DNA of 64,000 bases from Dietzia psychralcaliphila (GTDB lineage Bacteria; Actinomycetota; Actinomycetes; Mycobacteriales; Mycobacteriaceae), in the NCBI RefSeq assembly GCF_003096095.1, contig NZ_CP015453.1, positions 1,674,001 through 1,738,000 on the forward strand, written 5' to 3'. Positions 1-9,002 of this stretch are shown piece by piece. The notes under the pieces were generated by a model that did not search any database, was not told where the DNA came from, and saw nothing but the letters and a program-made list of their open reading frames with translations. The translations under genes were made by a program, and so were the position numbers. The stretch's first letter is position 1, and each line of letters starts with the position of its first letter.

Positions 1-296
1 CGGACCTGGGTGTAGTCCTCGCCGAGGAATTCCTTGGCACGGTAGGCCACGTTGTTCATGGCCATGATGGACGCGGCACCGAGTGCGGCGTTGAACGCCT
101 CGTCGGACAGGTGCTCGCGTGCCTCGTCGGCGATCTCGGACAGCACGGTCTCGGAACGGGTTGCCGCGGCGGTCGCGAGAAAGGTCCCCCAGAGCTGCTG
201 GGGCGACAGCTCCGTGGAGCGCGCCAGTGACCCGAGGTTCAGCTTGAGATCCTTCGCGAACTCGGGGAGTCCGGACTTCAGGTTCTCGATGGTCAC
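1..296 (-). CDS. ahpD: AhpD alkylhydroperoxidase, C-terminus cut by window edge
   Basis: The visible 98 residues match the N-terminal part of AhpD (start [39 protein letters not shown]). In Mycobacterium AhpD is a thiol-dependent reductase that recycles oxidised AhpC in the cytoplasm. The CxxC redox pair lies beyond the window edge and cannot be seen. The GTG start at 296 overlaps the ahpC stop by four bases (GTGA), so the two genes are translationally coupled and form one operon transcribed away from oxyR. Family assignment is firm; only length is unknown. Confidence 0.9.
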   Translation of the reverse strand, partial: MTIENLKSGLPEFAKDLKLNLGSLARSTELSPQQLWGTFLATAAATRSETVLSEIADEAREHLSDEAFNAALGAASIMAMNNVAYRAKEFLGEDYTQV

Positions 297-889
297 TTGA
301 TGCCCTCCTGCAGCATGTCCATCTTGTTGATGTTCTTGGTCGGGTCGTTCTTCTGCCAGTTGCAGGCACAGACCTCGGACGACTGGAGGGCGTCGAGGAC
401 ACGCAGGACCTCGTCGACGTTGCGGCCGACGGCGTCCGGAGTCACCGAGACGAACTGGATGACGTTGTCCGGGTCGACGATGAAGGTGGCGCGGTCGGCG
501 ACCCCGTCAGCGTTCTCGACGCCGAGCTCGCGGATGAGCTCGTGCTTGATGTCCGACAGGATCGGGAACGGGACACCCTTGAGCTCGTCGTTGGTCGCGC
601 GCCAGTTGAAGTGCGCGAACTCGTTGTCGATCGAGCCACCGAGGACCTGCGTGTCGCGGTCCTGGAAGTCCTCGTCGAGCTTGCCGAACGCGGCGATCTC
701 GGTGGGGCAGACGAAGGTGAAGTCCTTCGGGTAGAAGAAGATCACGCGCCACTTGCCGGCGTAGGACTGGTTGGTGATCGTCTCGAAGTAGTCCTCGGGC
801 TGCTGGGCGTTGACCTGCTGGAGGTCGCCGCCCTTGAGGGCCGTCAGCGTGAAGTCGGGGAACTGATCGCCGATAGTGAGAAGTGCCAT
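293..889 (-). CDS. ahpC: AhpC, 2-Cys alkyl hydroperoxide reductase
   Basis: This 198-residue peroxiredoxin reduces organic peroxides, H2O2 and peroxynitrite in the cytoplasm. The peroxidatic Cys61 lies in FTFVCPTE, and the C-terminal EVCACNW holds resolving Cys174 and Cys176, the same positions as in M. tuberculosis AhpC. An upstream in-frame ATG at 928 exists, but the start at 889 is preferred: it has AGGAGG seven bases upstream and begins at the family N-terminus ([13 protein letters not shown]). The gene is coupled to ahpD by a 4-bp overlap and diverges from oxyR, so it is presumably activated by OxyR under peroxide stress. Full length, no anomalies. Confidence 0.96.
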   Translation of the reverse strand: MALLTIGDQFPDFTLTALKGGDLQQVNAQQPEDYFETITNQSYAGKWRVIFFYPKDFTFVCPTEIAAFGKLDEDFQDRDTQVLGGSIDNEFAHFNWRATNDELKGVPFPILSDIKHELIRELGVENADGVADRATFIVDPDNVIQFVSVTPDAVGRNVDEVLRVLDALQSSEVCACNWQKNDPTKNINKMDMLQEGIK

Positions 890-1017
890 GTGATCCTCCT
901 GGGTTAAAGGCCGTTCTTGAACGGGCATGCCCGACTATGCCCGACCCCCGTTGAGAGGTAAACCTAATGAGGTGAAGATCACCCATAGGGGGGAGCGAAT
1001 AATCATCGACTCTGACC

Positions 1018-1043
1018 TATCGATCGTTCTACACTAATCGGTA
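1018..1043. promoter_or_regulatory. Candidate OxyR operator between ahpC and oxyR
   Basis: Half-sites TATCGAT (1018-1024) and ATCGGTA (1037-1043) form an imperfect dyad (six of seven positions) with a 12-base spacer. It touches the oxyR start codon, as expected for an autoregulated OxyR site. The OxyR assignment is inferred from position and from the long, spaced, AT-centred dyad typical of LysR-type regulators. Confidence 0.45.
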
Positions 1044-1978
1044 TGGTCAATCAGCGGTTCGTTCCGAGCGTGACCCAGCTCAGGGTGTTCCTCGCCGTCG
1101 CGGAACGGCTCCACTTCCGCAGTGCCGCTGAAGAGCTCGGAATGAGCCAACCGTCACTCTCCCAGGCACTCGCCACCCTGGAGGAGGGACTGCGGGTTCA
1201 TCTGGTCGAACGGAGCACGCGGACCGTGCTCGTCACGCCCGTCGGGCATCGACTCCTCCCGTTCGCACGGGCGGCGGTGAGCGCGATGGATGCTGTCGCC
1301 GATATCGCCGCCGGTAGCGGGGGACCGCTGTCGGGCGACCTCCGGATCGGGGTGATCCCGACGGCTGCGCCCTACCTCCTCCCGGGCCTGCTCCCCGCGC
1401 TGGCCGATCGTTTCCCCGATCTCCGGCCGCGGATCGTCGAGGATCAGACCGCCAGACTGGTCGAACAGTTGCGCGCGGGGGCGATCGATGTGGCGATCAT
1501 GGCCGTGCCGACCGAGTCCGCTGGAGCGATCGGGGTGCCGCTGTACACCGAGCAGTTCGCCCTCCTCGTCCCTGCGGACCACGCGCTCGCCGGGCGAGAA
1601 GGACTCTCGTTGGAGGCCCTGGCGGATCTTCCACTGTTGATGCTCGATGAAGGGCACTGCCTCCGCGACCAGACGGTGGACCTGTGCCGGAGGGTCTCTG
1701 CTCCGATCCTGGGCCGCGGTGGGTCGCGGGCGGCCTCCCTGACCACCGCGGTGCGATGTGTGGCCGGGGGGCTCGGGGTGATGATCGTGCCGGAGTCCGC
1801 GGTGGTGTCCGAGAGTCGCGACCCTGGCATCGGGGTGGCGAGATTCCTCGAGCCCGCCCCGGGCCGGACGATGGGGTTGGTCCTCCGCACGGCTACGGCC
1901 GGCGACGACGCCTATTCCGAGTTGGGAGACGTGATCACGGGAGTGGCCGAGCGGTTGTTCGGAGCGATTCCCGCGTGA
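1043..1978 (+). CDS. oxyR: OxyR, LysR-family peroxide sensor
   Basis: The protein has 311 residues, with an N-terminal LysR winged helix-turn-helix (about residues 8-65; FRSAAEELGMSQPSLSQAL) and a substrate-binding-like sensor domain after about residue 95. Two cysteines nine residues apart, Cys206 and Cys215, lie in DEGHCLRDQTVDLC, the classic OxyR disulfide switch motif. With divergent ahpC this identifies OxyR rather than another LysR member. It senses peroxide by disulfide formation and should regulate ahpCD and itself from the 153-bp intergenic region. The ATG start lies at the edge of the candidate operator, so the transcript may have a very short leader. No sign of damage, in contrast to the decayed oxyR of M. 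tuberculosis. Confidence 0.95.
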   Translation: MVNQRFVPSVTQLRVFLAVAERLHFRSAAEELGMSQPSLSQALATLEEGLRVHLVERSTRTVLVTPVGHRLLPFARAAVSAMDAVADIAAGSGGPLSGDLRIGVIPTAAPYLLPGLLPALADRFPDLRPRIVEDQTARLVEQLRAGAIDVAIMAVPTESAGAIGVPLYTEQFALLVPADHALAGREGLSLEALADLPLLMLDEGHCLRDQTVDLCRRVSAPILGRGGSRAASLTTAVRCVAGGLGVMIVPESAVVSESRDPGIGVARFLEPAPGRTMGLVLRTATAGDDAYSELGDVITGVAERLFGAIPA

Positions 1979-1982
1979 CGGG

Positions 1983-2918
1983 TCACTTCTCCGCTCCGGC
2001 CAGGCGGCTCGCGCTCGACGACTCCAGGGTCCTGACCGCGTCCAGGTATCGGGCCCGGAGCGCCTGCGTCCGTCGGATCCATCCGCGTTGATGGGCCACG
2101 AACGCCGCACGGCCCTCGGGGGTTTCCACCGGGATCGGCTCGAGCCCCCAGGCGGAGAGATCGTAGGGGGAGGACCGCATGTCGACCTCACGGGCATCGA
2201 AGGCGGCGACGAGCGTGTCGACGAGGAGCTCTCCCGGGGCGCCCGCCTCCATCGCGGCGACGTGCGAGTAGAGGTCCATGCCGGCGTGCAGGCAGGCCGG
2301 CTGTTCGTTCCGGGCCTGCCCGACGCGGGTCAGGACGTCCTGGTTGAGGGGGACGGCGGCCTCGGTGAAGAACCGTAGGGCGTCGAAGTGGGTGCATCGC
2401 AGTCGGGAATTGTCCACGACCTGGTCTATCCGTGCGTGCGACACCCGTAGCGGTACCTGGCGGTGACGTGCGTCGTCATCAGTGGTGCCGTAGAGCATGG
2501 CCCACTCGTGGAGGCCGAAGCAGCCCGTGGCGCCTGGCCGCGACGCGGTGGCTTCGACGATCTCGCGTGCCCGGGTGATGCGGGAGCCGCAGCGGGACAG
2601 GACGGACGAGGGGTTCACGATCAGGCCGGACCGACCGTGCAGTGAGGCGCGCTCATAGTGACGCCATTCCACCCGTTCGGTCAGATGGGCGTCCTCCAGG
2701 ATCAGCCCGGGTCCGGGGTGCCAGCGCCGGACGGCGGCGACGCTCGTCCGGTAGTAGGTGAACAGGAAGTCCGCGACCGGGTGTGGCTCGCCCCGGCGCC
2801 GACGCGCGAGGTGGTCGTTGGTCAGCAGATCTACTGTGTCGGTGTGCCGGAGCTCCAGTTCTCTCCAGAGTCGTTCGGGCACCAGAACGGGATTGGCGGT
2901 ACGGCGACTCGCGCTCAC
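1983..2918 (-). CDS. Conserved actinobacterial protein of unknown function
   Basis: This 311-residue soluble protein has no signal peptide or membrane segment. It resembles a family common in Mycobacteriales that databases often label 3-methyladenine DNA glycosylase; I see no helix-hairpin-helix or other glycosylase signature, so I do not adopt that function. His- and Arg-rich stretches (FGLHEWAMLYG; RVEWRHYERASLHGR) look like the conserved core. The GTG start overlaps the helicase stop by four bases, so it is translated with the upstream helicase gene and could share a nucleic-acid role; that is inference only. It ends four bases from the convergent oxyR stop. Confidence 0.7.
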   Translation of the reverse strand: MSASRRTANPVLVPERLWRELELRHTDTVDLLTNDHLARRRRGEPHPVADFLFTYYRTSVAAVRRWHPGPGLILEDAHLTERVEWRHYERASLHGRSGLIVNPSSVLSRCGSRITRAREIVEATASRPGATGCFGLHEWAMLYGTTDDDARHRQVPLRVSHARIDQVVDNSRLRCTHFDALRFFTEAAVPLNQDVLTRVGQARNEQPACLHAGMDLYSHVAAMEAGAPGELLVDTLVAAFDAREVDMRSSPYDLSAWGLEPIPVETPEGRAAFVAHQRGWIRRTQALRARYLDAVRTLESSSASRLAGAEK

Positions 2919-4246
2919 GAACGTCGCTTCTTCTTGGGGCGGTGCACCCGGGACTGCGCGGGCCGGCGGGAACGTGCCGACGGCGCGGACTCTCTGCGGC
3001 GCCGGGGCAGCGCGATCTCCGGACCGAAGAGCTCGTCGAGGAGGGGGGCTGCACGGGGCCCGGTGGGGTCGACGAGATCGACAGTCATGCCGACCTCACG
3101 TGCCAACGCGCTGATCCGTGCCACCTCCGACGGTCGGACGATCGCGGCCACCACTCCGGCGGCGTCGTCTCCCCGCCCGGTCCGGCCGGAGCGGTGGACC
3201 AGATCCTGTACAGAGTGGGGAGGTCCGACGTGGATGACGTGGCCGATACCGTCGAGGTCGAGACCACGTCCGGCGAGGTCGGTGCTCACGAGTACCCGGA
3301 CGGTGCCCGAGGCGAGGTCGGCGAAGGCGCCGGCCCTCCTGGTCGGTGAAGCCGAGCCCGCCACACCGGCCGCGGTGACTCCGGTCGCCGCGATGGAGGC
3401 ACGCAACTGCTCGACAGCGTCGCGTCGGGGAACGAAGAACAACGCCCGACGGCAGCGGGCGGCGAGTGCGATCGCGTAGAGGTCCGGATCCGGTGCGGAG
3501 ACCACGACGAGCCGACGGGGAGCCCCGGCGGCGGCGACCGTGGGCGGCGCGGAGTCGACGGGGGAGTCCACGCGGTGGATACGCAGCCCGGGGCGCCTGC
3601 GTCGCAGTGCGTCCTCGACATCGGTGTCCGCCGTGGCCGTCGTCGACAGGAGCGCGGCGTCGCCACACTCGGCGAGCAGTGCGGCGGTCTGTTCGCCGAA
3701 AGAGAGCCCCATCAAATGGTCCGCCTCGTCCAGTACGAGCACACTGACATCCGCCGTGGACAGTGCTCCGGTCCTGATCAGATCGGTCAGCCGTCCCGGT
3801 GTGCCCACCGCGATGTCGACCGGTGCCACCAGGGTCCTGCGGTCCTTCGAGAGCGGCTGACCGCCGACGAATGTGGCGACGCGGAGTCCGGCACCCGCGC
3901 CGACCTCGGCGAGGACCTCTGCGTTCTGTACCGCTAACTCGCGGGTCGGGGCGACCACGATCGCGCGCGGCCGATCGGGGAGACTCGGGGCCCCGGCCAG
4001 CCTATGGGCTACGCCGATCGCGAACACCAGGGTCTTCCCGGAGCCCGTCGGCGCGACCGCGAGGAGATCGCGGCCCGCCACCGCGTCCTCGAGAGCCGCG
4101 GTCTGGATCGGACTCGCCGGTCCGTCTACGACTGTGGAGACGGCGTGCCTGATCGGGACCGCTACGCCGAGCCCGGCGAGTAGACGGCCCAGATCCCGAT
4201 GAGCCGACCCGGTCAGACCTGAACCTCCGTACGATCGCCGCTCCAC
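2915..4246 (-). CDS. DEAD-box ATP-dependent RNA helicase
   Basis: This protein (443 residues from the most upstream start) carries the helicase motifs in order: a Q-motif-like SPIQTAAL, Walker A APTGSGKT (motif I), PTRELA (Ia), DEAD in VLVLDEADHLM (II), STTAT (a variant of SAT, III), and HRSGRTGRG (VI). The tail is basic (RRRRESAPSARSRRPAQSR), as in actinobacterial RhlE-like helicases, and probably binds RNA. It would remodel RNA in the cytoplasm. The GTG start at 4246 overlaps the end of gnd by 34 bases; no better-placed ATG/GTG is seen, so the start is uncertain. It overlaps the next gene by GTGA, suggesting a gnd-helicase-hypothetical operon. Confidence 0.92.
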   Translation of the reverse strand: MERRSYGGSGLTGSAHRDLGRLLAGLGVAVPIRHAVSTVVDGPASPIQTAALEDAVAGRDLLAVAPTGSGKTLVFAIGVAHRLAGAPSLPDRPRAIVVAPTRELAVQNAEVLAEVGAGAGLRVATFVGGQPLSKDRRTLVAPVDIAVGTPGRLTDLIRTGALSTADVSVLVLDEADHLMGLSFGEQTAALLAECGDAALLSTTATADTDVEDALRRRRPGLRIHRVDSPVDSAPPTVAAAGAPRRLVVVSAPDPDLYAIALAARCRRALFFVPRRDAVEQLRASIAATGVTAAGVAGSASPTRRAGAFADLASGTVRVLVSTDLAGRGLDLDGIGHVIHVGPPHSVQDLVHRSGRTGRGDDAAGVVAAIVRPSEVARISALAREVGMTVDLVDPTGPRAAPLLDELFGPEIALPRRRRESAPSARSRRPAQSRVHRPKKKRRS

Positions 4247-5685
4247 TGGGTGTGGAAGCTGCCCTCGCGGTCGGTCCGCAAGTAGGTGTGGGCGCCGAAG
4301 AAGTCACGCTGGCCCTGGATGAGCGCGGCGGGTAGGCGCTCGGTCCGGAGTCCGTCGTAGTAGGCCAGGGCCGCGGCGAATCCGGGCGCCGGGATTCCCG
4401 CGGAGACCGCGGTGATGACCACGCGTCGCCAGCTGTCGACACAATCCGCGAGGGCCTCGGCGAAGTACGGGGCGGCCAGAAGCGTGGGTAGATCGCCGTC
4501 TTCCGCGTAGGCCTCGCGGATGCGGTCGAGGAAGGTGGCGCGGATGATGCACCCCCCACGCCAGATCGTGGCCAGGTCGCCTCGCGACACCTCCCAGCCG
4601 TGCTCGGCCGTGGCAGCGGTGATCTGGTCGAAGCCCTGGGCGTAGGCGATGACCTTCGACGCGTAGAGCGCCCGGCGCACATCCTCGACGAATTCCGGGC
4701 CTGTTCCGGTCGGGGTCGACACCGCGCCGGAGGGCAGTGCCCTGCCGGCCTCGCGTTGGGGTACCGAGCTCGAGAGGGCACGCGCGAACACGGCCTCCGC
4801 GATGCCGGTCACGGGAACCCCGAGATCCAACGCGGACTTGACCGTCCAGCGACCGGTTCCCTTCTGGCCCGCACGGTCCACGATCACGTCGACCAGGGGA
4901 TACCCGGTCTCGGAGTCCTCCTGGGCGAGTACCTCTGCCGTAATCTCGATGAGGTAGGAGTCGAGTTCGCCGGTGTTCCATTCACGGAAGACCTCGGCCA
5001 TGGCCGCCGGCTCGATCCCGGCCACACCGCGGAGCAGGTGGTAGGCCTCGCCGATGAGCTGCATGTCCGAGTACTCGATCCCGTTGTGCACCATCTTGAC
5101 GAAGTGGCCGGAGCCGTCCTCGCCGACGTGGGTGCAGCACGCGGTCCCGTCGACCTTGGCGGAGATGTCCTCAAGCATCGGCCCGACGACCTCGTAGCTG
5201 GAGGCCGGGCCACCCGGCATGATGGACGGGCCCTCGAGGGCGCCCTCCTCGCCGCCGGAGATGCCGGCGCCGATGAATCGGATCCCGCGGTCGGCCATCG
5301 CCTTCTCCCGGCGGATGGTGTCGGTGTAGAGGGAATTGCCACCATCGATGATGATGTCGCCCTCGTCGAAGGCATCAGCAAGGGCCTCGATCACCGCATC
5401 GGTGGGTGCTCCGGCCTGGACCATGACCAGTGCGCGGCGCGGTGACCGTAGCGCTGCGGCGAATTCCTCGATCGTCTCAGTACGGACGAACTCCCCGTCC
5501 CCACCGTGCTCGTTCAGCAGGGCGTCGGTCTTGCCGGCGGAGCGGTTGTGCACGGCGACCGTGTATCCGTGGCGGGCGAAATTCCGGGCGATGTTCGAGC
5601 CCATCACGGCGAGTCCGGTGACTCCGATATCAGCGGTTCCGTCGGTGCCTGAGGTCGGCTGCGCGTCCTCGCGCTCAGTACTCAT
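4213..5685 (-). CDS. gnd: 6-phosphogluconate dehydrogenase (decarboxylating)
   Basis: This 490-residue cytosolic enzyme of the oxidative pentose phosphate pathway converts 6-phosphogluconate to ribulose 5-phosphate, CO2 and NADPH. The Rossmann fingerprint is GLAVMGSNIARNFARHGY, and substrate-binding motifs GISGGEEGALEGPSIMPGG, HNGIEYSDMQLIGEAY and DRAGQKGTGRW follow in the usual order. The length fits the long homodimeric type. I chose the ATG at 5685 over an in-frame codon eight residues upstream because the preferred N-terminus ends just before the dinucleotide fold. It heads the run of co-directional overlapping genes down to 1983. No anomaly seen. Confidence 0.95.
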   Translation of the reverse strand: MSTEREDAQPTSGTDGTADIGVTGLAVMGSNIARNFARHGYTVAVHNRSAGKTDALLNEHGGDGEFVRTETIEEFAAALRSPRRALVMVQAGAPTDAVIEALADAFDEGDIIIDGGNSLYTDTIRREKAMADRGIRFIGAGISGGEEGALEGPSIMPGGPASSYEVVGPMLEDISAKVDGTACCTHVGEDGSGHFVKMVHNGIEYSDMQLIGEAYHLLRGVAGIEPAAMAEVFREWNTGELDSYLIEITAEVLAQEDSETGYPLVDVIVDRAGQKGTGRWTVKSALDLGVPVTGIAEAVFARALSSSVPQREAGRALPSGAVSTPTGTGPEFVEDVRRALYASKVIAYAQGFDQITAATAEHGWEVSRGDLATIWRGGCIIRATFLDRIREAYAEDGDLPTLLAAPYFAEALADCVDSWRRVVITAVSAGIPAPGFAAALAYYDGLRTERLPAALIQGQRDFFGAHTYLRTDREGSFHTQWSGDRTEVQV

Positions 5686-5985
5686 GGGTCTCAGAGTAGT
5701 CCACGCCATCCCGGGCGATGGACCTGCGTCGATGGGAGATCGGGGGCGGTTCGCGGGCGCTACGCAACCTGTGTGTTTGCTGACAGATCAGTCGTGCACT
5801 GAGTGCAATGATTGCCGGAACCGACCAAAAACCCTTGGTTGCGGCAGGTGGTGTGTTGTATCACTTATTACCGGGCCGGGACACCGGTGCACCCGCGGAA
5901 CGGGGGGAAACGATCCGCGGGGTGGCATCGACGGGTAGGTGGCCGGCCGGGTTGAGAAGTGATCATTGAGGGGGAAGCAGCAGAG
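5686..5985. other. Intergenic region, gnd / 5986 gene (300 bp)
   Basis: This is a divergent spacer that must carry both promoters. An AT-richer patch at about 5850-5870 (GTTGTATCACTTATTACC) is the most promoter-like segment. I see no small ORF with a convincing ribosome binding site and no structured RNA. Confidence 0.4.
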
Positions 5986-6750
5986 ATGACCAGTTCCATG
6001 CTGCCCACGCAGATGGTGGGTACGCGCACGGTGTTCGACGACACGGTCGACGTACTCGCCGGATTCAGGCCGGGATACCCGAAGTTCTACTCGATCGCAG
6101 ATCTCCGAACACAGTCCCGCCGCCGGTGGGTCCCGCTGGAGCAGGCGGTGGACGGCGGACGTGTCGAGATGATGTTCCGCAACTACTTCGCAGAGTCCGG
6201 GGACATCCGATTCTCGACGTACCTCGTCGCGGACGCGTTCGCCCACGGGGTGATCGGCCGGGCGGTCGCGAGCTTCGTCACCATCGGCCGGGTCTGGGAC
6301 ACAGGTGCGGAGAACCTCGCGGTCCGCACCGACATCGAAGGCGGGCTCGATTGGGCGGGGGTCCGGGACACCACGTTGCGTCTTCTCTGCGACGATCCGT
6401 CTGCGGGGTCACCCGGGACCGTGGTGCTGCCGTGCGAGCAGGCGCTCGCCCAGTGGCTCGCCTGCCGGTCGCGCATGACCTTGAGCCCTGTGTTCGACGA
6501 CCTCTCCCGCGTGAGCAATTGCAGTGTCGACACCCTGTGGTCGGTGGTCGGGGAGTGTGTACTGGGCGCCGCGACCATCGTCCCGACCTTCGCCGACACG
6601 AGTTCTGAGACCGGATACCGGCGCGGGCAACTCGTCCTGCAGGCCCTACACGACTCAGGTCTGGCGGTCCGGAGACGGAGTGCCCTACCGCGAACGCCCG
6701 GAGCGGGACCGATCCCGGTGCGCGACAGGGGCTGGCGCTCGGTCCGCTGA
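5986..6750 (+). CDS. Hypothetical protein, unrecognised
   Basis: This soluble protein has about 254 residues from the ATG at 5986, chosen for the GGGGG stretch upstream; an ATG nine codons earlier is the alternative. I do not recognise the family. The central part (FRNYFAESGDIRFSTYLVADAFAHGVIGRAVASF and what follows) is well formed and contains four Cys, including LLCDDP and VLPCEQALAQWLACRS. The overall feel is faintly like siderophore-iron reductase or IucA/C-type domains, but the C-terminal C-C-x10-C-x2-C iron-sulfur motif of FhuF is absent. The tail after about residue 230 is basic and low-complexity. Codon use matches the neighbours, so it appears to be a native gene with its own promoter. 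Confidence 0.65.
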   Translation: MTSSMLPTQMVGTRTVFDDTVDVLAGFRPGYPKFYSIADLRTQSRRRWVPLEQAVDGGRVEMMFRNYFAESGDIRFSTYLVADAFAHGVIGRAVASFVTIGRVWDTGAENLAVRTDIEGGLDWAGVRDTTLRLLCDDPSAGSPGTVVLPCEQALAQWLACRSRMTLSPVFDDLSRVSNCSVDTLWSVVGECVLGAATIVPTFADTSSETGYRRGQLVLQALHDSGLAVRRRSALPRTPGAGPIPVRDRGWRSVR

Positions 6751-6840
6751 GCCCGCCTGACTCTGCTCCGGGAACGCGGGCGCGCGGTAGCGTCGGAACC
6801 CGAGTCGCCCGGACGGCCCGGGCCTTCAGGAAGAGGATCG

Positions 6841-7257
6841 ATGTCCGACGCGGTCGAGAACGAGTTCATCCAGCTGATCCGAGGTCAGTCCGGTGCCGGT
6901 TTCGGCGGCGGAATCGGCATGAACTATCTGGAGGTCACTCCCGACAGGGTGGTGGTCTCGGTGGAAGTCGGCCCGCATCTGCACCAGCCCTACGGGATAG
7001 TCCACGGCGGCGTCTACTGTGCCATCGCCGAGGAGGTCGCGAGTGTGGCGGGCGCGGTGTGGCTCGGGGGCGAGGGGAAGGTGGTCGGGGTCAACAACTC
7101 GACTGACTTCCTGCGTGCCGTCACCGAGGGCACGCTCACGGCCACCGGCACCCCCGTGCACCGGGGCCGCAGTCAGCAACTCTGGCGTGTCGAGATCACC
7201 GGTGACGACGGCCGGGCCGCTGCCGTCGGTCAGGTCCGACTCGCGAATCTCCAGTAG
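6841..7257 (+). CDS. PaaI-type hot-dog thioesterase
   Basis: The 138-residue protein has the single hot-dog fold of the PaaI/YbgC-like acyl-CoA thioesterase family. The HGGVYCAIAEEVAS segment (about residues 54-67) has the HGG followed by the acidic residue that acts on the thioester, and the NNSTDFLRAV and GRSQQLWRVEI strands follow in order. It probably hydrolyses an aromatic or medium-chain acyl-CoA in the cytoplasm; the substrate cannot be told. The ATG has AGGAAGAGGATCG just upstream. It stands alone, between a hypothetical gene and a strong terminator. Confidence 0.88.
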   Translation: MSDAVENEFIQLIRGQSGAGFGGGIGMNYLEVTPDRVVVSVEVGPHLHQPYGIVHGGVYCAIAEEVASVAGAVWLGGEGKVVGVNNSTDFLRAVTEGTLTATGTPVHRGRSQQLWRVEITGDDGRAAAVGQVRLANLQ

Positions 7258-7299
7258 TCGGGGCCCGTTTACGGAGAAAGTCGGGGGCCCGGGTACGGA

Positions 7300-7333
7300 G
7301 AACGCCCGGCGGGAGAGTTCCCGCCGGGCGTTC
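7300..7333. terminator. Bidirectional terminator hairpin
   Basis: A perfect 15-bp stem (GAACGCCCGGCGGGA at 7300-7314 pairing with 7319-7333) with a four-base GAGT loop sits between the convergent stops of the thioesterase and ndh. No long T-tract follows, which is usual for actinobacterial I-shaped terminators. Confidence 0.85.
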
Positions 7334-7352
7334 CTCGTGAAGTCGACTTTCG

Positions 7353-8777
7353 TCAGTCGCTGATCGACGTGGTCTCCACAGCCCGGTCGCGGGCCTCCTC
7401 CGCCGACAGGGCCTTGTCCTGGGCCGCGACCCGCTCGATGGCCTGTCGGCCGTAGACCCACTGCTGGGTCGACGTCAACTGCGAGCGGTGGTCGCCGCCC
7501 ATGTGCATACCCCAGGAGAACATGGTGGTGAGTCGGTTCTTGAAGCCGATGAGGTAGGCGAGGTGCACCACGAGCCACATCACCCACGCGATGAAGCCCG
7601 AGATCTCCAACTTGCCCACCTTCACCACCGCGCTGTAGCGCGACACGGTGGCCATGGAGCCCTTGTCGAAGTACTTGAACGGCGGCCGCTCGGCGGAGGA
7701 CCTGCCCTTCTCGACCTCGGCCATGATCTGCTTGGCGGCGTACTTGCCGCCCTGGATCGCGACCTGCGCCACCCCGGGGAGGCCGTCGAGGCTCATCATG
7801 TCACCGACGACGAAGATCTCGGGATGTCCGGGCAGCGAGAGGTCCTTCTGCACCAGGACGCGTCCGGCCCGGTCCACCTCGGCGTCGGTCTGGTCGGCGA
7901 GCATTTTGCCGAGGGTGCTGGCCTTGACGCCGGCGGACCAGATCTTGCAGGTGGCATCGATCCGGCGGACCGAACCGTCCGGGTCCTTGACCTCGATGCC
8001 GTGGTAGTCGACGTCGGTGACCATGGCATTGAGCTGGATCTCGACGCCCATCTTCTCGAGCCTCGCCCGAGCCGCGTTGCCGAGCTTGTTGCCGAACGGC
8101 GGGAGGACCGCGGGGGCGGCATCGAGGAGAATCACGCGAGCGGTGGCGGGATCGATCCGGCGGAAGGTGTCCTTGAGAGTGTGCTGCGCCAGCTCTGCCA
8201 CCTGCCCGGCCATCTCCACACCGGTCGGGCCGGCGCCCACGATGATGAACGTCAACAGTCGGCGGCGTTCTTCTTCGTCCTCGGTGACCTCGGCCTGTTC
8301 GAAGCAGCCGAGGATGCGGCTGCGCAGCTCGAGAGCGTCGTCCACCGTCTTCATCCCCGGGGCCCAGCGCTCGAAGTGGTCGTTGCCGAAGTACGACTGG
8401 TTGGCGCCGGCGGCGACGATCAGGCTGTCGTACTCGATGTCGAACGGGATGTGGCCGGCGGAGGCGGACACGGTCTTGGCCGCCACGTCGATCTTGTTGA
8501 CGTCACCGAGGATGCAGGTGGCGTTCTTCTGATCGCGGAGGATCAGCCGGGTGGGCGGAGCGATCTCGCCGACGGAGAGGATTCCGGTCGCGACCTGGTA
8601 GAGGAGCGGTTGGAACAGATGGTGCCCGGTCTTGGCGACCAGGGTCACGTCCACGTCCGCCTTCTCCAGTTGCTGTGCGGCGAAGAGCCCGCCGAAGCCG
8701 GACCCGATGATGACGACGCGGTGCCGGCGGCCGGCCGGTGCAGTGGCGGTGGCCTGGTCGTGTGCGGGCTCGGTCAT
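7353..8777 (-). CDS. ndh: Type II NADH dehydrogenase
   Basis: This 474-residue non-proton-pumping NADH:quinone oxidoreductase is a peripheral membrane flavoprotein of the respiratory chain. The FAD dinucleotide fingerprint VVIIGSGFGGLFAAQQLEK is at residues 21-39, the NADH fold TFIIVGAGPTGVEMAGQVAE is in the middle, and VFVVGDMMSL-type FAD contacts follow. A C-terminal hydrophobic stretch (ISGFIAWVMWLVVHLAYLIGF) provides the membrane anchor. The reading frame stays open far upstream, but the ATG at 8777 with AGGAG nine bases away gives the family N-terminus. It is the default electron entry for the menaquinol used by the cytochrome bd genes further on. Confidence 0.95.
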   Translation of the reverse strand: MTEPAHDQATATAPAGRRHRVVIIGSGFGGLFAAQQLEKADVDVTLVAKTGHHLFQPLLYQVATGILSVGEIAPPTRLILRDQKNATCILGDVNKIDVAAKTVSASAGHIPFDIEYDSLIVAAGANQSYFGNDHFERWAPGMKTVDDALELRSRILGCFEQAEVTEDEEERRRLLTFIIVGAGPTGVEMAGQVAELAQHTLKDTFRRIDPATARVILLDAAPAVLPPFGNKLGNAARARLEKMGVEIQLNAMVTDVDYHGIEVKDPDGSVRRIDATCKIWSAGVKASTLGKMLADQTDAEVDRAGRVLVQKDLSLPGHPEIFVVGDMMSLDGLPGVAQVAIQGGKYAAKQIMAEVEKGRSSAERPPFKYFDKGSMATVSRYSAVVKVGKLEISGFIAWVMWLVVHLAYLIGFKNRLTTMFSWGMHMGGDHRSQLTSTQQWVYGRQAIERVAAQDKALSAEEARDRAVETTSISD

Positions 8778-9002
8778 GGCGGCTCCTGGTGAGGGTGGGT
8801 CTGTCGTGACGGGCGCGTTGGCTCGTCGGTCGGGGCCCGGGCGGGTCAAGCGCGGACACGAGTACCCAGAGTAGTGGTATGCGGTAACCGGTGCACACGT
8901 TGTGGGCTCGCGGCGGTGAACCATTCCCCCCGTCGCGCCTGACCGGCCGGGGCGACGTGCGGCGGTACCGTCCCACTGACGACACCCCTGAGGAGGGACC
9001 CG

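Noticed and set aside
1983-2918. 3-methyladenine DNA glycosylase
   Set aside because: A common database label for this family, but no glycosylase motif is visible; left as unknown.
7488-8792. Long plus-strand open frame of 434 codons
   Set aside because: It is antisense to ndh, His/Val/Glu-rich with no motif and no ribosome binding site; a high-GC shadow frame.
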